The notes under the pieces are model-generated. The model worked only from the letters and a program-made list of their open reading frames with translations. It was not told the origin of the DNA and ran no database searches. The position numbers and the translations under genes were made by a program. Of a stretch of 64,000 nucleotides of DNA, positions 8,846 to 18,504 are shown piece after piece. This stretch comes from an uncultured Arenicella sp. (GTDB taxonomy: Bacteria > Pseudomonadota > Gammaproteobacteria > Arenicellales > Arenicellaceae). Every line of letters starts with the position of its first letter. Positions within the stretch are counted from its first letter, which is position 1. The stretch spans positions 62,001-126,000 of the forward strand of contig CANMNN010000007.1 in the NCBI GenBank assembly GCA_947499305.1, given 5' to 3'.

Positions 8846-10216
8846 ATGACAAAATTCATACAAACGCCAAACCCAACAAATGGGAGCCATCGACCCGCAA
8901 TGCAAAGTAGGGCGTGCCTTTCGATTGCAACGCTATTGATCTTTAGCGCTGTAGCCCCAGTATCGGCACAAGCGCAAGACCTTGATCTTCGCTTTGAAGT
9001 TAAAGCCAATTTGCGCAGTAGTGAGCAAATACGCTTTCGCAGTGGTTTTCCGTTTCCTGAAAGTGTTTCGCTTAACAATGGTCCTGGCGTGTTCGTTGAG
9101 ACGGTAGAAGAAGGCGAGCATGCTGAGGTATCTCTTGTGAGCCTCGCCGGTAATTGGAAGTTTGCAGAAAAATGGCAATTACGTTTTAAGGTAGATGGGA
9201 TCGACCTGTACGATCGTAACCCTACTTCGGGTGATAATAAGATTGATATTGATGCGCTCGTGCTACGTTACGGGGAGAAACCTGGGGTAAGCGAGACTCC
9301 ACAAAGGAGCGTGTTTTATGCTCAGTTAGGTAAGTTTAAGAAATTTGAACAACAGCGTGAGCGTCGCACCGAAAGCTATGGTGTTGTTTCAACTGCGTTT
9401 AATCGCTTCGAGGATAGTGGTTTAGAAGCTGGGTTTGATTTCGCAACTGGAATTTATGGGCGTGCTAGTCTAACAACCGGTAACCCCGTTTTTTTTCGTG
9501 ATGTTAATGCACTCGCCGGTGACAATGGTACTGAAGAATTTAGAGGAAACACAACTGGTGTGTTTAGTACACGTTTCAACAGCGGCATTGTGACCTTGTA
9601 CGACGCAGAAGTAGAAGATTTTGATCTGGCAGGCCAGCCTGAGCTTGGTTTAGGTCTTGGCTATCGATGGAGTTCTAAAAATCAAAATCATAAATTCAAC
9701 GTCCTCGCACATCACTACGAACGCAACTTGGCTGAAACCCGAGAGCTGACCGGAACTTTTTATGGCGGCGACTTAGATTTGTTTGATCTAAGCGAAGTCG
9801 CGGAGGGCATAAGGCTGCCATTTGAAGGTGACGATAGAACTGAAAGTGGAGTGACCGCCTGGTACAGCTCTGGTGACTTCTCATTGTTTTCACAATATGT
9901 TCAGCAAGATCTTGCAGGTTTGGATCGAGATGGGTTCGAAGTAGAGCTCAGTTACGTTTTCGATTTGCCGGTGACTATAAGCCCGGTGCTGCGGTATTCC
10001 GAGTTAAATAACAATTTTAGTAGCCCCAGTAATTTTGTAACGCCGAGTCTACAGTGGAACTGGAGAAAAATTGATTATGGGGTCAATGTGGATTTTTCCG
10101 ACAGCCTGCGACTGATCGTCGAGTATGCCGACAATCAACTGGAAACAGCTGGAGGCCGTGAGAGTCAAAATGAGTGGTTAATAACTCTTCGTTGGCGCCA
10201 GAGTTATCGTCGATAG
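8846..10216 (+). CDS. outer-membrane beta-barrel porin, OprO/OprP (phosphate-selective porin) type
   Basis: 456 residues. A long n-region and hydrophobic core end in VSAQAQ before DL, a signal peptidase I site near residue 44. The mature part consists of alternating amphipathic strands with regular acidic turns and ends in an aromatic/charged strand (LITLRWRQSYRR), as in the OprO/P-like porin superfamily. It should form a passive outer-membrane channel; the name does not prove phosphate selectivity. A GAGAGA ribosome site supports the first ATG. An internal ATG at 8900 would give a more normal-length signal peptide. It follows the FHA-PP2C pair on the same strand. Confidence 0.72.
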   Translation: MTKFIQTPNPTNGSHRPAMQSRACLSIATLLIFSAVAPVSAQAQDLDLRFEVKANLRSSEQIRFRSGFPFPESVSLNNGPGVFVETVEEGEHAEVSLVSLAGNWKFAEKWQLRFKVDGIDLYDRNPTSGDNKIDIDALVLRYGEKPGVSETPQRSVFYAQLGKFKKFEQQRERRTESYGVVSTAFNRFEDSGLEAGFDFATGIYGRASLTTGNPVFFRDVNALAGDNGTEEFRGNTTGVFSTRFNSGIVTLYDAEVEDFDLAGQPELGLGLGYRWSSKNQNHKFNVLAHHYERNLAETRELTGTFYGGDLDLFDLSEVAEGIRLPFEGDDRTESGVTAWYSSGDFSLFSQYVQQDLAGLDRDGFEVELSYVFDLPVTISPVLRYSELNNNFSSPSNFVTPSLQWNWRKIDYGVNVDFSDSLRLIVEYADNQLETAGGRESQNEWLITLRWRQSYRR

Positions 10217-10302
10217 TTTTGTCTGCAAAAGTGGGGCTTTATGCAAAGGGAGCGATGATAGAAATAGTCTTAAACTTGCTCTAATCGCTCGCTCGTTCAG
10301 AT

Positions 10303-10334
10303 AGGGGACCCTTTATTAGAGGTCCCTTTATTTA
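10303..10334 (+). terminator. intrinsic terminator after the porin gene
   Basis: Stem AGGGGACC (10303-10310) with GGTCCCTT (10321-10328), with one G-T wobble and a 10-base loop. It is followed by the T-rich TATTTACT on the plus strand. It lies about 90 bases after the porin stop and before the convergent oxidoreductase gene. Confidence 0.7.
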
Positions 10335-10364
10335 CTCTTGTCTGTATATCCGCGTCTGATTATT

Positions 10365-11378
10365 CTAAGTATGAATACTAGTTTCGAGCACGATCTTTCC
10401 AGCTAGACCGCCTTTCTCTATCAATTCATGAGCGTCTGCAGCATCTTCAAGTTTCATTCGCTTACTGATACTTGGTTCTAATTTTCCCTTTCGCAGCCAT
10501 TGAAAAAGCACTCCTAAATCTTCTTTAAACCAGTCATGGTGCCTCTCATGCCACGCCCCAATTGAATAGAAACTACAGTCCGGATTCCAAGGCGTAAGAT
10601 TCCAATAGTGGACTTTTAAAAAGTCCGAAATTAGGCTCAACTTCGAGGTCGCATTGTAAGATCCGTATGCGACTAGCCTACCTCCTTTATGCAGAACTCT
10701 TAAAGAACGCTTATAGTTCTCTCCACCGATGGCATCAAATACTGCTTGAATTCCCTTTTCCTCAGATTCCAAAATTTTCATCACGAAGTCATCACTTCTG
10801 TAGTCAATCGCCGTACAACCAAGACTTTCTAAATCATTGTGATGACTTGTTGCAGCGGTGACATACATATTTAAATTCAACAAATTCCCTATCTGCACTA
10901 GAGCTCTTCCTACCGCTCCTCCCGCGCCATGAATTAAAATTGAATCACCAGCCTTGATTTTTGCACAGCGTTTTAACATTTGGTAGGCGGTTACGTACGT
11001 AAGAACTAGTGACACGCCTTCTGCATGATCGATACCAGGGGGAACAAGTGTTAGTCGCCTCGCAGGAAGGAGAATGTACTCGGTATAGGCTCCTATTGTT
11101 GTTAGTTCTGCAACGAGCTGCCCGATTTTGAGGTTAGTGACGTCCTCTCCGAGCATATCGACCGACCCTACTAGATCATAACCAAGTACAAAAGGCGGCT
11201 TATTACTAACATCTGGGTACATACCTTTACGAATGAGCGTATCGGTATACGCTGCACTCGTGGCATGAACTTTCACCCTCACCTCATCGCGTTTCGGCTC
11301 AGGTAATACATGGTGCTCTCTAACTTCCAGAACATCTGGACTGCCAAACTCTTTGATGTAAACGCTCTTATAACCCAC
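10365..11378 (-). CDS. zinc-independent medium-chain oxidoreductase (quinone oxidoreductase-like)
   Basis: 337 residues with the two-domain MDR layout. The N-terminal GroES-like fold contains SAAYTDTLIRKGMYP and PFVLGYDLVG, and the NAD(P)H-binding Rossmann domain contains ILIHGAGGAVGRALVQ. The catalytic and structural zinc ligands of true alcohol dehydrogenases are absent, placing it with QOR/zeta-crystallin-like NADPH-dependent enone or quinone reductases. The stretch after YGSYNA (about residues 240-285) is Trp/His-rich (HYWNLTPWNPD, AWHERHHDW) and unusual, so the substrate cannot be read from the sequence. It is a single gene with its own upstream gap, convergent with the porin. Confidence 0.85.
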   Translation of the reverse strand: MGYKSVYIKEFGSPDVLEVREHHVLPEPKRDEVRVKVHATSAAYTDTLIRKGMYPDVSNKPPFVLGYDLVGSVDMLGEDVTNLKIGQLVAELTTIGAYTEYILLPARRLTLVPPGIDHAEGVSLVLTYVTAYQMLKRCAKIKAGDSILIHGAGGAVGRALVQIGNLLNLNMYVTAATSHHNDLESLGCTAIDYRSDDFVMKILESEEKGIQAVFDAIGGENYKRSLRVLHKGGRLVAYGSYNATSKLSLISDFLKVHYWNLTPWNPDCSFYSIGAWHERHHDWFKEDLGVLFQWLRKGKLEPSISKRMKLEDAADAHELIEKGGLAGKIVLETSIHT

Positions 11379-11628
11379 TTTTTTAATCCTCGATTGGAAG
11401 CAGCCTGCGACAGCATGGATTAGACATGCCTCAAGATATTGCTTTAAAGCGATATTGGCTCAAATTTTAACTATCTGGTTATCCGCATCGAGTACCTTAC
11501 ATGCATTATAGAATTTTATCGAACTTTGATTTTTGGGTGATCAGGGTAAGTAACGAGCTGCACTGCTAATTGCCTAGTTCAAACTTTCTTAGTACAAACC
11601 TTCGAAATTTTACTCTGCAAAAGCCGAC

Positions 11629-13692
11629 CTATAGAGTATTGAGCTGTTCAAGCATCTCTTTAACGGTTTGAAAACGTTCGCTTGGGTTCTTTTCAGTGGC
11701 TTTGCGAATTACCTGTTCTAGCGGCCCAGTGATGATGCCATCGGTGCCGAGTATCTCTGGCAATTCTTGATGAACCTGCATTTCAGCAAGTGTCATATAG
11801 TCGTCATGACTGAAGGGCGGTTTACCAGTTAATAGGGTAAAGAGAATAATGCCAATTGAGTAAATATCGGTTCGTTCGTCGAGTGTGTCATTTAGAAACT
11901 GCTCTGGCGCCATGAAACGAGGCGTACCCATCAGTTCAGTATTATCGGTTTTGCGTCGCTCATTACTTGCCACACTTCGCGCAAGCCCAAAGTCCATGAT
12001 CTTCAAAATACCTTGTTGATTCACCATCATGTTTGCTGGTTTTAAATCAAGATGAATGACTCCTTGTTCATGCGCTGCAATCATTGCCGAGCAAATTTGT
12101 CGGGCCATTAGTAGAGCGATATAAACGTCTTGAGCGCCTCGGGTTTTTTGCAGCTGCTCGAGGTCATAGCCCGCGACATACTCCATACTAATATAGGTAT
12201 GCTCTCCCCAATTACCCATGTCGAAGGTTCGTAGAATATTGCGATGAGTAATGCGGCGAGCTAAGCGAATCTCTTGTTTGATGCTTATGGCGGCGTCATT
12301 ATTAAACAGCTCACGAGGCAACAGTTTTAAGGCGGTTTTCTCTTCTAGGTCTCGGTCTTGTGCGAGAAACACTTGGCCCATGGCCCCGCAACCAATCAGT
12401 TGAATTACATCGTAGCGTTTGTCGATTACACTCCCGATTGCCACTGCGGGCAGCTGATTAACTTGAGCACCAGCGTCGTTAGCATCAGTATTAAAGGCCG
12501 GTATAACACCTTTAGTTAGAGACTTATCAACACTAATTTCGTTAGACATCTGTGCTAAGTAGTTTTCTAGTTCGGCTTTTTCTTTGAGGTTGTTGCCCAT
12601 TTCTACAACGGCTCGGTAAAGCATGCCTATTTCATCATTTGTCTTTGGAGCGATATTTTTGTCGGGGAAATTGCCGTCTTGGATATCTCCAGTGATCGAC
12701 ACAAGATCAACAATAGGCCGGCTTATGCGAAATGCAACGAGCCCTGCAAGGACAAAGGCCACAACCAGGCAAATTGCACCGATGAGCAACACGGTATTTT
12801 GAATACTAGTAAACGGTGCTAGCAAATCGGCACTAGAGCGTAAGATCAACACAAACCCTAGAGGCTTGGTGCCTTCATTGCTAACTCGCCTTGCGACAGC
12901 AAAGTACTCTTTACCGTTTAATGTTGTTCGAAAATTGTGTACTGACTCTTTTTGCTCCAGAATAGATCGCCAGTTAGTTGGTGACTCTTGAAAATATTGG
13001 TCGAGTGAGTTTTTGAGAGCCTCATCGGTGAGGTAAGTACTATTAACACCATTGATCTCACGCTTTTGATCGCGAGTGACATTGAAAAAGCCAATATCAC
13101 TTGCCGTTAAAGCCAGAATTTCATTAGCCATATCGCCGCTGAACTCATAGGCGAGGGCAACCGTGCCTCGAACGACGTCGGTAGCCACATTGTCAAATAT
13201 AGGTTCGGTTACGATCTGCATCAGTCGTCCCTGGCTTACAAAATAGCCCTGCCCAGAGCGGCCAGCGAGTGCATCATCAAAAAACGAGGTTTTACCCGCC
13301 ATATTCTGACCGATTGCTTGTGGACGGTCTGAGCGAGCCAATACATTCCCGCGACCATCGGTAAAAAAGAGAATATCGAATTCGAGTTTGTTCTTAAACT
13401 CCGATATCTGATCCTGAAGCGTTAGTACTTCGCTCTCATAAACCAAAGGCAAGATCCGGCTATCACGTGCAACACTTTGGGCCACCTCTCTGATCGAGCT
13501 GAATCGACTTTCAATTTTGGTGTCTAATACAATACTAGATTGCTGCAGCGACTGACCGATCGTGTCTGAAGAGACTTGGCGTGCTTGAACACCAATTTGC
13601 CAGAACGTTGTTAAGATGAGCGCGCTAAATGCGAGAAGAATCAAAAAGAACAGCTTCTCGCGAATGCCGATACGAATACTTAGCGGTGTCAT
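11629..13692 (-). CDS. membrane sensor Ser/Thr protein kinase (Cache-like sensor, HAMP, Hanks kinase)
   Basis: 687 residues: TM helix at about 14-36, a periplasmic sensor of about 260 residues with dCache-like features (ILFFTDGRGNVLARSD), a second TM near 300-323, a HAMP domain (RISRPIVDLVSITGDIQDGNF), then a C-terminal kinase domain from about 425. Kinase motifs: GCGAMG loop, TALKLL lysine, MEYVAGYDLEQL hinge, HLDLKPANMM catalytic loop, DFGLA, GTPRFMAPEQ. The Arg of the usual HRD triad is Leu, making it a non-RD kinase. The combination resembles a chemoreceptor sensor joined to a eukaryotic-type kinase. Its start overlaps the stop of the upstream lipoprotein gene by one base (TAATG), so the two are co-translated. 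FHA and PP2C genes nearby probably complete the pathway. Confidence 0.9.
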   Translation of the reverse strand: MTPLSIRIGIREKLFFLILLAFSALILTTFWQIGVQARQVSSDTIGQSLQQSSIVLDTKIESRFSSIREVAQSVARDSRILPLVYESEVLTLQDQISEFKNKLEFDILFFTDGRGNVLARSDRPQAIGQNMAGKTSFFDDALAGRSGQGYFVSQGRLMQIVTEPIFDNVATDVVRGTVALAYEFSGDMANEILALTASDIGFFNVTRDQKREINGVNSTYLTDEALKNSLDQYFQESPTNWRSILEQKESVHNFRTTLNGKEYFAVARRVSNEGTKPLGFVLILRSSADLLAPFTSIQNTVLLIGAICLVVAFVLAGLVAFRISRPIVDLVSITGDIQDGNFPDKNIAPKTNDEIGMLYRAVVEMGNNLKEKAELENYLAQMSNEISVDKSLTKGVIPAFNTDANDAGAQVNQLPAVAIGSVIDKRYDVIQLIGCGAMGQVFLAQDRDLEEKTALKLLPRELFNNDAAISIKQEIRLARRITHRNILRTFDMGNWGEHTYISMEYVAGYDLEQLQKTRGAQDVYIALLMARQICSAMIAAHEQGVIHLDLKPANMMVNQQGILKIMDFGLARSVASNERRKTDNTELMGTPRFMAPEQFLNDTLDERTDIYSIGIILFTLLTGKPPFSHDDYMTLAEMQVHQELPEILGTDGIITGPLEQVIRKATEKNPSERFQTVKEMLEQLNTL

Positions 13693-14786
13693 TAGTAAAA
13701 CTCATCCTCAAATAGTGATGCATTTTTGGAGTAATTTCCGCCAAACTTATTCTTGTGTGATTTGATTTTTACCGCAGCGGTATCGATACGATCTGCTAAG
13801 TTAAGAACGTCATTAGCTTTAACCTCGATCGTTCGCTTCACCTCACCGCGGATATTCCATATGCTAAGTTCATAGGTGCCATCGGATAAGTCGTCTATTT
13901 TATAACGCCCCTGTCCATCGGCTTTGGTACTCAAATTTTGATCGCCGACCGCGACAAAGGTGGCCATGTCAGCGTGAATATTGCAGTAAATCTTTACGAT
14001 TCCAGGTTGTTCTAGGGTTACCGCTCTCTTTAAACCAGCGCCGTAGGTTCCGAGGTCAAAGGCGTTGCCACCCGATGACGAGAAGACGTTATGCCGAATA
14101 TTATCTTTGTTGATGAATACTACTTGATCGCCGGCGTTGATGGTTGAGTATCTCGGTTGATATTTTTTTTGTTCCATATCAATAACGTGGGTCTGAGCAC
14201 TGCGGCCTGGCTGCGATTTTTTTAGTTGCTTAGGTGTTAACGAAATCAGTGTGCCGACCGCTGGTATTAGTTTTCCGCTGCCGTCGATTAATTCAACTTT
14301 GCCCACTATGGAACTTTTTTTAGTCGGAGTTAGAGTCGCTTTTGATTCTCGCGCGGAAGCCTCGCGTATTGATACCTTGGGTACAGATTGATTCACTTTC
14401 GTGGGCCTCGATATCGGTTTTGATCGCTTCTTGGGCGACTCAATTTCTTTCCTCTTTTGAGTGGCGGCGGCAACAGGAACCGATTTATCTTGAGTAGAGG
14501 GCTTAATAATTGGTGGCTCTTTTTGCTCAACGATGTCAGATTTTTTGGGCGCGTCTACTTCAGCGCCATCGTTTAGTTCGGCAGAAACTTGCTCTTGAAT
14601 AGTAGGATATTGTTCGTCGTTATTCAGAAGCGGTCCGACTTTAGCTGAACTATTGGGGAAGAAAATTCGGTCTAGCCCCGCTATATGAGTTGTAGCGCAA
14701 GCACTTATCAATAATGGTGATAATAGTAAACATATCCAACGAATAGAAATCACGAGTCGAGCTCCGGTATATTTTATAAATGTCAT
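13692..14786 (-). CDS. lipoprotein with C-terminal cupredoxin-like copper domain (methylamine-utilisation-protein type)
   Basis: 364 residues. The N-terminus is hydrophobic and ends in a lipobox, LLISAC, so the mature protein is probably lipid-anchored at Cys29. Residues about 30-155 are low-complexity, rich in Lys/Pro/Ser/Glu, and probably a flexible tether. From about 160 comes a plastocyanin-like beta domain with the type-1 copper ligand pattern: His in DNIRHNVFSS, then Cys, His and Met in YCNIHADM. A carboxypeptidase-regulatory-like beta domain (GQGRYKIDDLSDGTYELSIW) follows. It is co-translated with the sensor kinase gene. A redox or copper signal passed to the kinase sensor is an attractive but untested idea. 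Confidence 0.75.
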   Translation of the reverse strand: MTFIKYTGARLVISIRWICLLLSPLLISACATTHIAGLDRIFFPNSSAKVGPLLNNDEQYPTIQEQVSAELNDGAEVDAPKKSDIVEQKEPPIIKPSTQDKSVPVAAATQKRKEIESPKKRSKPISRPTKVNQSVPKVSIREASARESKATLTPTKKSSIVGKVELIDGSGKLIPAVGTLISLTPKQLKKSQPGRSAQTHVIDMEQKKYQPRYSTINAGDQVVFINKDNIRHNVFSSSGGNAFDLGTYGAGLKRAVTLEQPGIVKIYCNIHADMATFVAVGDQNLSTKADGQGRYKIDDLSDGTYELSIWNIRGEVKRTIEVKANDVLNLADRIDTAAVKIKSHKNKFGGNYSKNASLFEDEFY

Positions 14787-14917
14787 GGCAAACTGTACTC
14801 CGTTTTTAGATTAATATTGATAAAACGCCTGGGCTGCAAAGAATAGAACTCAGCCTGTTAGTTCTGTTTATATTGCCATTGGTTCAATCGTTTGTGAAAT
14901 ACCTAATATTTTTGATT

Positions 14918-15850
14918 TTAGGGATTCTTTAAACTAGCTACTTCTTCTCCTAAGTGCAAATAGGTTTCGATCCCCTCTAGGGTATTCTCCATTATGTCGG
15001 AAGAGGGCGCCCATTTACCTTTCTCGCCTAGCAGAATCACGGTTGAGCCTCCGAACAAGAAATAGCCTTTTTCATCCCCTTGTTTATGCTGTGTTTCCTC
15101 ATCATGGCTTTGCACAATTTTGCCTACCATCGCCGCACCAACCTCAATATAGGCTAGCTTGCCAAAGTCTTGGGTCTCAAGAATAGATGCCCGTCGCTCG
15201 TTGACAATCAGTATTTCAGGCTTAGCTTTAAGCGCCAGCGGGTTTACTGAATGGTATTGCCCCGATATTGGAAAGCTGTCCAAAGTTTTTCCGCTTAATG
15301 GGTAGTGATATCGATGATAATCAACAGGGCAGAGCCTTGCGATTAATAGAGGGCCTTCAGCAAATGTTTCAGACCATTTTGAGCCGCCCAAAAGATCGCT
15401 AGCGCGTAAAAACTGGCCCTTAACTGGAAGCTCTACGTCGTCTTTCACTTCTTCATGGCCGAAATATCGTGCTTCAGAAAACGCTGGCATTTTGTTTTTA
15501 TCATCGACAAACTTTCGCTGACCATCTTCGAATTCTCGAATAAAGAATTCATTGAAGGTTTTATACGAGTTTTCTTTTTTTACAGAAGTGAGAGAGCCTG
15601 CTTTGTAAACCGACAAATCGATGTCGAACTTTTCGACAAATGGTGGCACCTTATTTTTTGATACTGGCCAGTCTTGGTAACTTCCGTACAGTTGACTGAC
15701 TGGCCTAGAAGCAACGATTGAAGAGAAAAGTTTGCCAAATGGATTGTCGTAGACAAACTTAATTGCGCTATCGCCATAGACAAGCTCAGTCTCGATTGCT
15801 TGTTTTGATCTATTAAAGTACTTAATTTCGTTGCTAGACATGTCGTTCAC
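14918..15850 (-). CDS. psd: phosphatidylserine decarboxylase proenzyme
   Basis: 310 residues. The family makes phosphatidylethanolamine from phosphatidylserine at the inner membrane, after self-cleavage to create a pyruvoyl group at a Ser. Conserved elements: FNEFFIREF, the catalytic-region DYHRYHYPLSG, IEVGAAMVG, and the processing motif FGGSTVILL near the C-terminus, equivalent to the classic LGST. The sequence is closer to the FNEFF group than to E. coli Psd. A second in-frame ATG 9 bases in (MSSNE) is an alternative start. It is an isolated gene, divergent from hrpB. Confidence 0.92.
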   Translation of the reverse strand: MNDMSSNEIKYFNRSKQAIETELVYGDSAIKFVYDNPFGKLFSSIVASRPVSQLYGSYQDWPVSKNKVPPFVEKFDIDLSVYKAGSLTSVKKENSYKTFNEFFIREFEDGQRKFVDDKNKMPAFSEARYFGHEEVKDDVELPVKGQFLRASDLLGGSKWSETFAEGPLLIARLCPVDYHRYHYPLSGKTLDSFPISGQYHSVNPLALKAKPEILIVNERRASILETQDFGKLAYIEVGAAMVGKIVQSHDEETQHKQGDEKGYFLFGGSTVILLGEKGKWAPSSDIMENTLEGIETYLHLGEEVASLKNP

Positions 15851-16002
15851 TAGTGAATTTCAAACCATAAAATCGCGATTATATAGAGATAAATCGATTA
15901 TTAGGAAAAGTATTTGCGCTTGCGCGTTGTGTACATCTTTTTAAAGGCGCAAAAGCCGAGCATCTGACACAAGAAAACTGGTATTTTAGCCGCTATCTCT
16001 AA

Positions 16003-18474
16003 TTGTTTTTAAGAACTCGAACCTTGCTGCCGATAGAAGACGTTTATTCACCTCTAGTCGAAACCTTGAGCGCCCATCAACTCGTGCTATTGCAAGCGCC
16101 ACCTGGTGCTGGCAAATCAACCTGGCTACCGTTACAGCTGGTTCGAGATGGCCATTTCAAACATATTGTTATGTTAGAGCCCAGGAGGCTCGCGGCACGC
16201 AATATTGCTAGCTATCTAGCGTCACAGCAAAACGAAGAGCTAGGGCAGAGTATTGGTTTAAGAATTCGTCAAGAAAAGCGTGTCAGCAAGAACACAAAAC
16301 TCGAAATTGTGACCGAGGGTATGCTTACCCGTATGTTGCAAAATGATCCTGAATTGTTTGGTGTCGATTGCATCATTTTTGATGAATTTCATGAACGCTC
16401 TGTTGCCGTTGATACGGCGTTGGCGTTTGCCTTAGAAACCCAAGCTGCACTCAGAGATGATTTGAAAATATTGCTGATGTCAGCAACCTTAGACTCTAAA
16501 AAGATAGTCGCTAAGTTTGATTGCCCAGTAATTAGCTCTGAGGGGCGTAGCTTTCCAATTGAAGAGGTTTATTACGCGGTCAAAGATGAGAGGCGTTGGC
16601 TCGATGAAATAACAAAGCTTGTTAAGCGCGCAATGGCTGAACAAAGCGGCAGTTGTTTGGTTTTTTTACCAGGCCAGCGAGAGATTAGCCGAGTTGCGCA
16701 GCAACTATCTGACTTAGACAGCACTGCTCAGATTTGCCCCTTGTATGGCGATCAAAGTAAAGCGGTTCAACAAGCGGCAATCGCTCCAGCAAAAGCGGGA
16801 GAGCGAAAGATTGTGTTGGCTACCAACGTTGCAGAGACCAGTTTAACCATTGAAGGTATTCGAATTGTTGTTGATAGCGGCAAGAAACGCGCCGCCAGCT
16901 TTAATTTAAACACCGGTGTTACAGAGCTCAAGACGGTAAATATCTCTAAGTCTTCGGCGATTCAGAGAGCAGGACGAGCTGGCCGAATTGAGCCGGGCGT
17001 AGTGTATCGACTCGGAACGAAAGAGGGCTTCAATCGCCGAGAGTCTCACGATACACCAGAGATACTGTCGTCAGACATCAGTCAGCTTGTGTTAGAGGCA
17101 AAACTTTGGGGTGCTGAACTGGGCGAGTTGAGCTTTTTGGACCTGCCAACTCAAGCGCAACAGCAGCAAGCAATCGATCTTCTCGTTATGCTTGAAGCGG
17201 TAGATGAGAATAGAAAACTCACCGTGCTCGGCCAAAAAATGCTGAAGCTAGGCACTGATATTCGTTGGGCGCATATGTTGCTTAAAGCCAAGGAGTTAGA
17301 TGCCGAGTTGCCGGGCATTGAATTGCTAAGTATTTATGTGTTGGCGCTCTTAGACAGCCGTGTTGGCCGAGAAGCTGAACTCAGTGTTAGCTTGCGGAAT
17401 CAATTACGTTCTGGGCACTCGATGTTTAGCAAACAACTCCGATACTGGTTAACGCGTCTAAACAAAAAGCCTTCCATGCATTTAAACATGACCTTATTGC
17501 CTTTAGTGGTGGCTTTGGCTTACCCCGATAGGTTGGCAAAACTGCGCGGAGAAGGTTATGTTTTAGCCAATGGCGCTGGCGTAAATCGCAGGGAAGACCT
17601 CTGGCTGAATGATGATTTTATCGCCATTGCCGAACTTGGAGGCAAGGACGGCAAACACATCTTCTCTGCAACAACTCTCGATATTCAACAACTCGAGGAG
17701 GCTCTACCGCATCTTTTTCAGGAGCAAGAAGTTTGCGAATTTGATGAAAGAAACGAGTGTTTCAATAATGAGGTCAGGGTGACGCTGGGTGCGATAGTCG
17801 TTACGCGAAAACCAGTTAATACCGCTGTCAACGAGGCGATTCGAACTCGCGCTTGGCTTGAACTTATTCGCCGAAAAGGCTTAAACCTATTTGAGTGTTT
17901 TACTGACAATATTGCTGAGAAAGATAAGAACGCTTTTAGCCAGCTTTTTGCAAGGATGAGCTTAGCTCATACTCACTATCCTGATGACTACCCCGAGATC
18001 AGCGAAACCACCTTATTAATTGACTTAGAAACTTGGCTAGCGCCCTATTTGGGCGATATCAAAAACCTGAATCAACTGAAAAAGCTCGACCTTGTTGATC
18101 CCTTAAAAAACCGTCTAGACTGGAACCAACAAAGCTTGCTGGACTCTCTATTGCCGAAACGCATTAGCGTACCCAGTGGCTCCAACATACCCATTAGCTA
18201 CCAATTAGACGGCCCGGCGAAATTATCAGTGCGCATGCAAGAGGTTTATGGCCTCTCTAACAGTCCTGAAATTTGTAACGGCAAGCTCGCTTTGCTAATA
18301 GACTTGCTTTCACCGGCACATCGGTCGTTGCAATTGACACAAGATTTGGCAGGCTTTTGGAAAGGCAGTTATCGAGCCATTCAAAAAGAAATGAAGGGTC
18401 GCTACCCAAAACATTTTTGGCCCGATAATCCAGAATCAGCAAATGCAACTACCAAGACAAAAGCTAAAATGTGA
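16003..18474 (+). CDS. hrpB: ATP-dependent RNA helicase HrpB
   Basis: 823 residues of a DEAH-box helicase. Motif I is PPGAGKSTWLPLQL, motif II is DEFH in IIFDEFHERS, motif III is SAT, motif V is ATNVAETSLTIEG and motif VI is QRAGRAGR. The HrpB-specific C-terminal domain follows. No ATG is available near the N-terminus. TTG at 16003 begins MFLRTRTLLPIEDV, and TTG at 16024 would begin directly at LLPIEDV, which matches typical HrpB starts, so the exact start is uncertain and no strong ribosome site is seen. HrpB is widespread in proteobacteria and its cellular role is poorly defined. Confidence 0.93.
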   Translation: MFLRTRTLLPIEDVYSPLVETLSAHQLVLLQAPPGAGKSTWLPLQLVRDGHFKHIVMLEPRRLAARNIASYLASQQNEELGQSIGLRIRQEKRVSKNTKLEIVTEGMLTRMLQNDPELFGVDCIIFDEFHERSVAVDTALAFALETQAALRDDLKILLMSATLDSKKIVAKFDCPVISSEGRSFPIEEVYYAVKDERRWLDEITKLVKRAMAEQSGSCLVFLPGQREISRVAQQLSDLDSTAQICPLYGDQSKAVQQAAIAPAKAGERKIVLATNVAETSLTIEGIRIVVDSGKKRAASFNLNTGVTELKTVNISKSSAIQRAGRAGRIEPGVVYRLGTKEGFNRRESHDTPEILSSDISQLVLEAKLWGAELGELSFLDLPTQAQQQQAIDLLVMLEAVDENRKLTVLGQKMLKLGTDIRWAHMLLKAKELDAELPGIELLSIYVLALLDSRVGREAELSVSLRNQLRSGHSMFSKQLRYWLTRLNKKPSMHLNMTLLPLVVALAYPDRLAKLRGEGYVLANGAGVNRREDLWLNDDFIAIAELGGKDGKHIFSATTLDIQQLEEALPHLFQEQEVCEFDERNECFNNEVRVTLGAIVVTRKPVNTAVNEAIRTRAWLELIRRKGLNLFECFTDNIAEKDKNAFSQLFARMSLAHTHYPDDYPEISETTLLIDLETWLAPYLGDIKNLNQLKKLDLVDPLKNRLDWNQQSLLDSLLPKRISVPSGSNIPISYQLDGPAKLSVRMQEVYGLSNSPEICNGKLALLIDLLSPAHRSLQLTQDLAGFWKGSYRAIQKEMKGRYPKHFWPDNPESANATTKTKAKM

Positions 18475-18504
18475 TGGCAATTAGGTTTAGTAACATAAGC
18501 CTTC

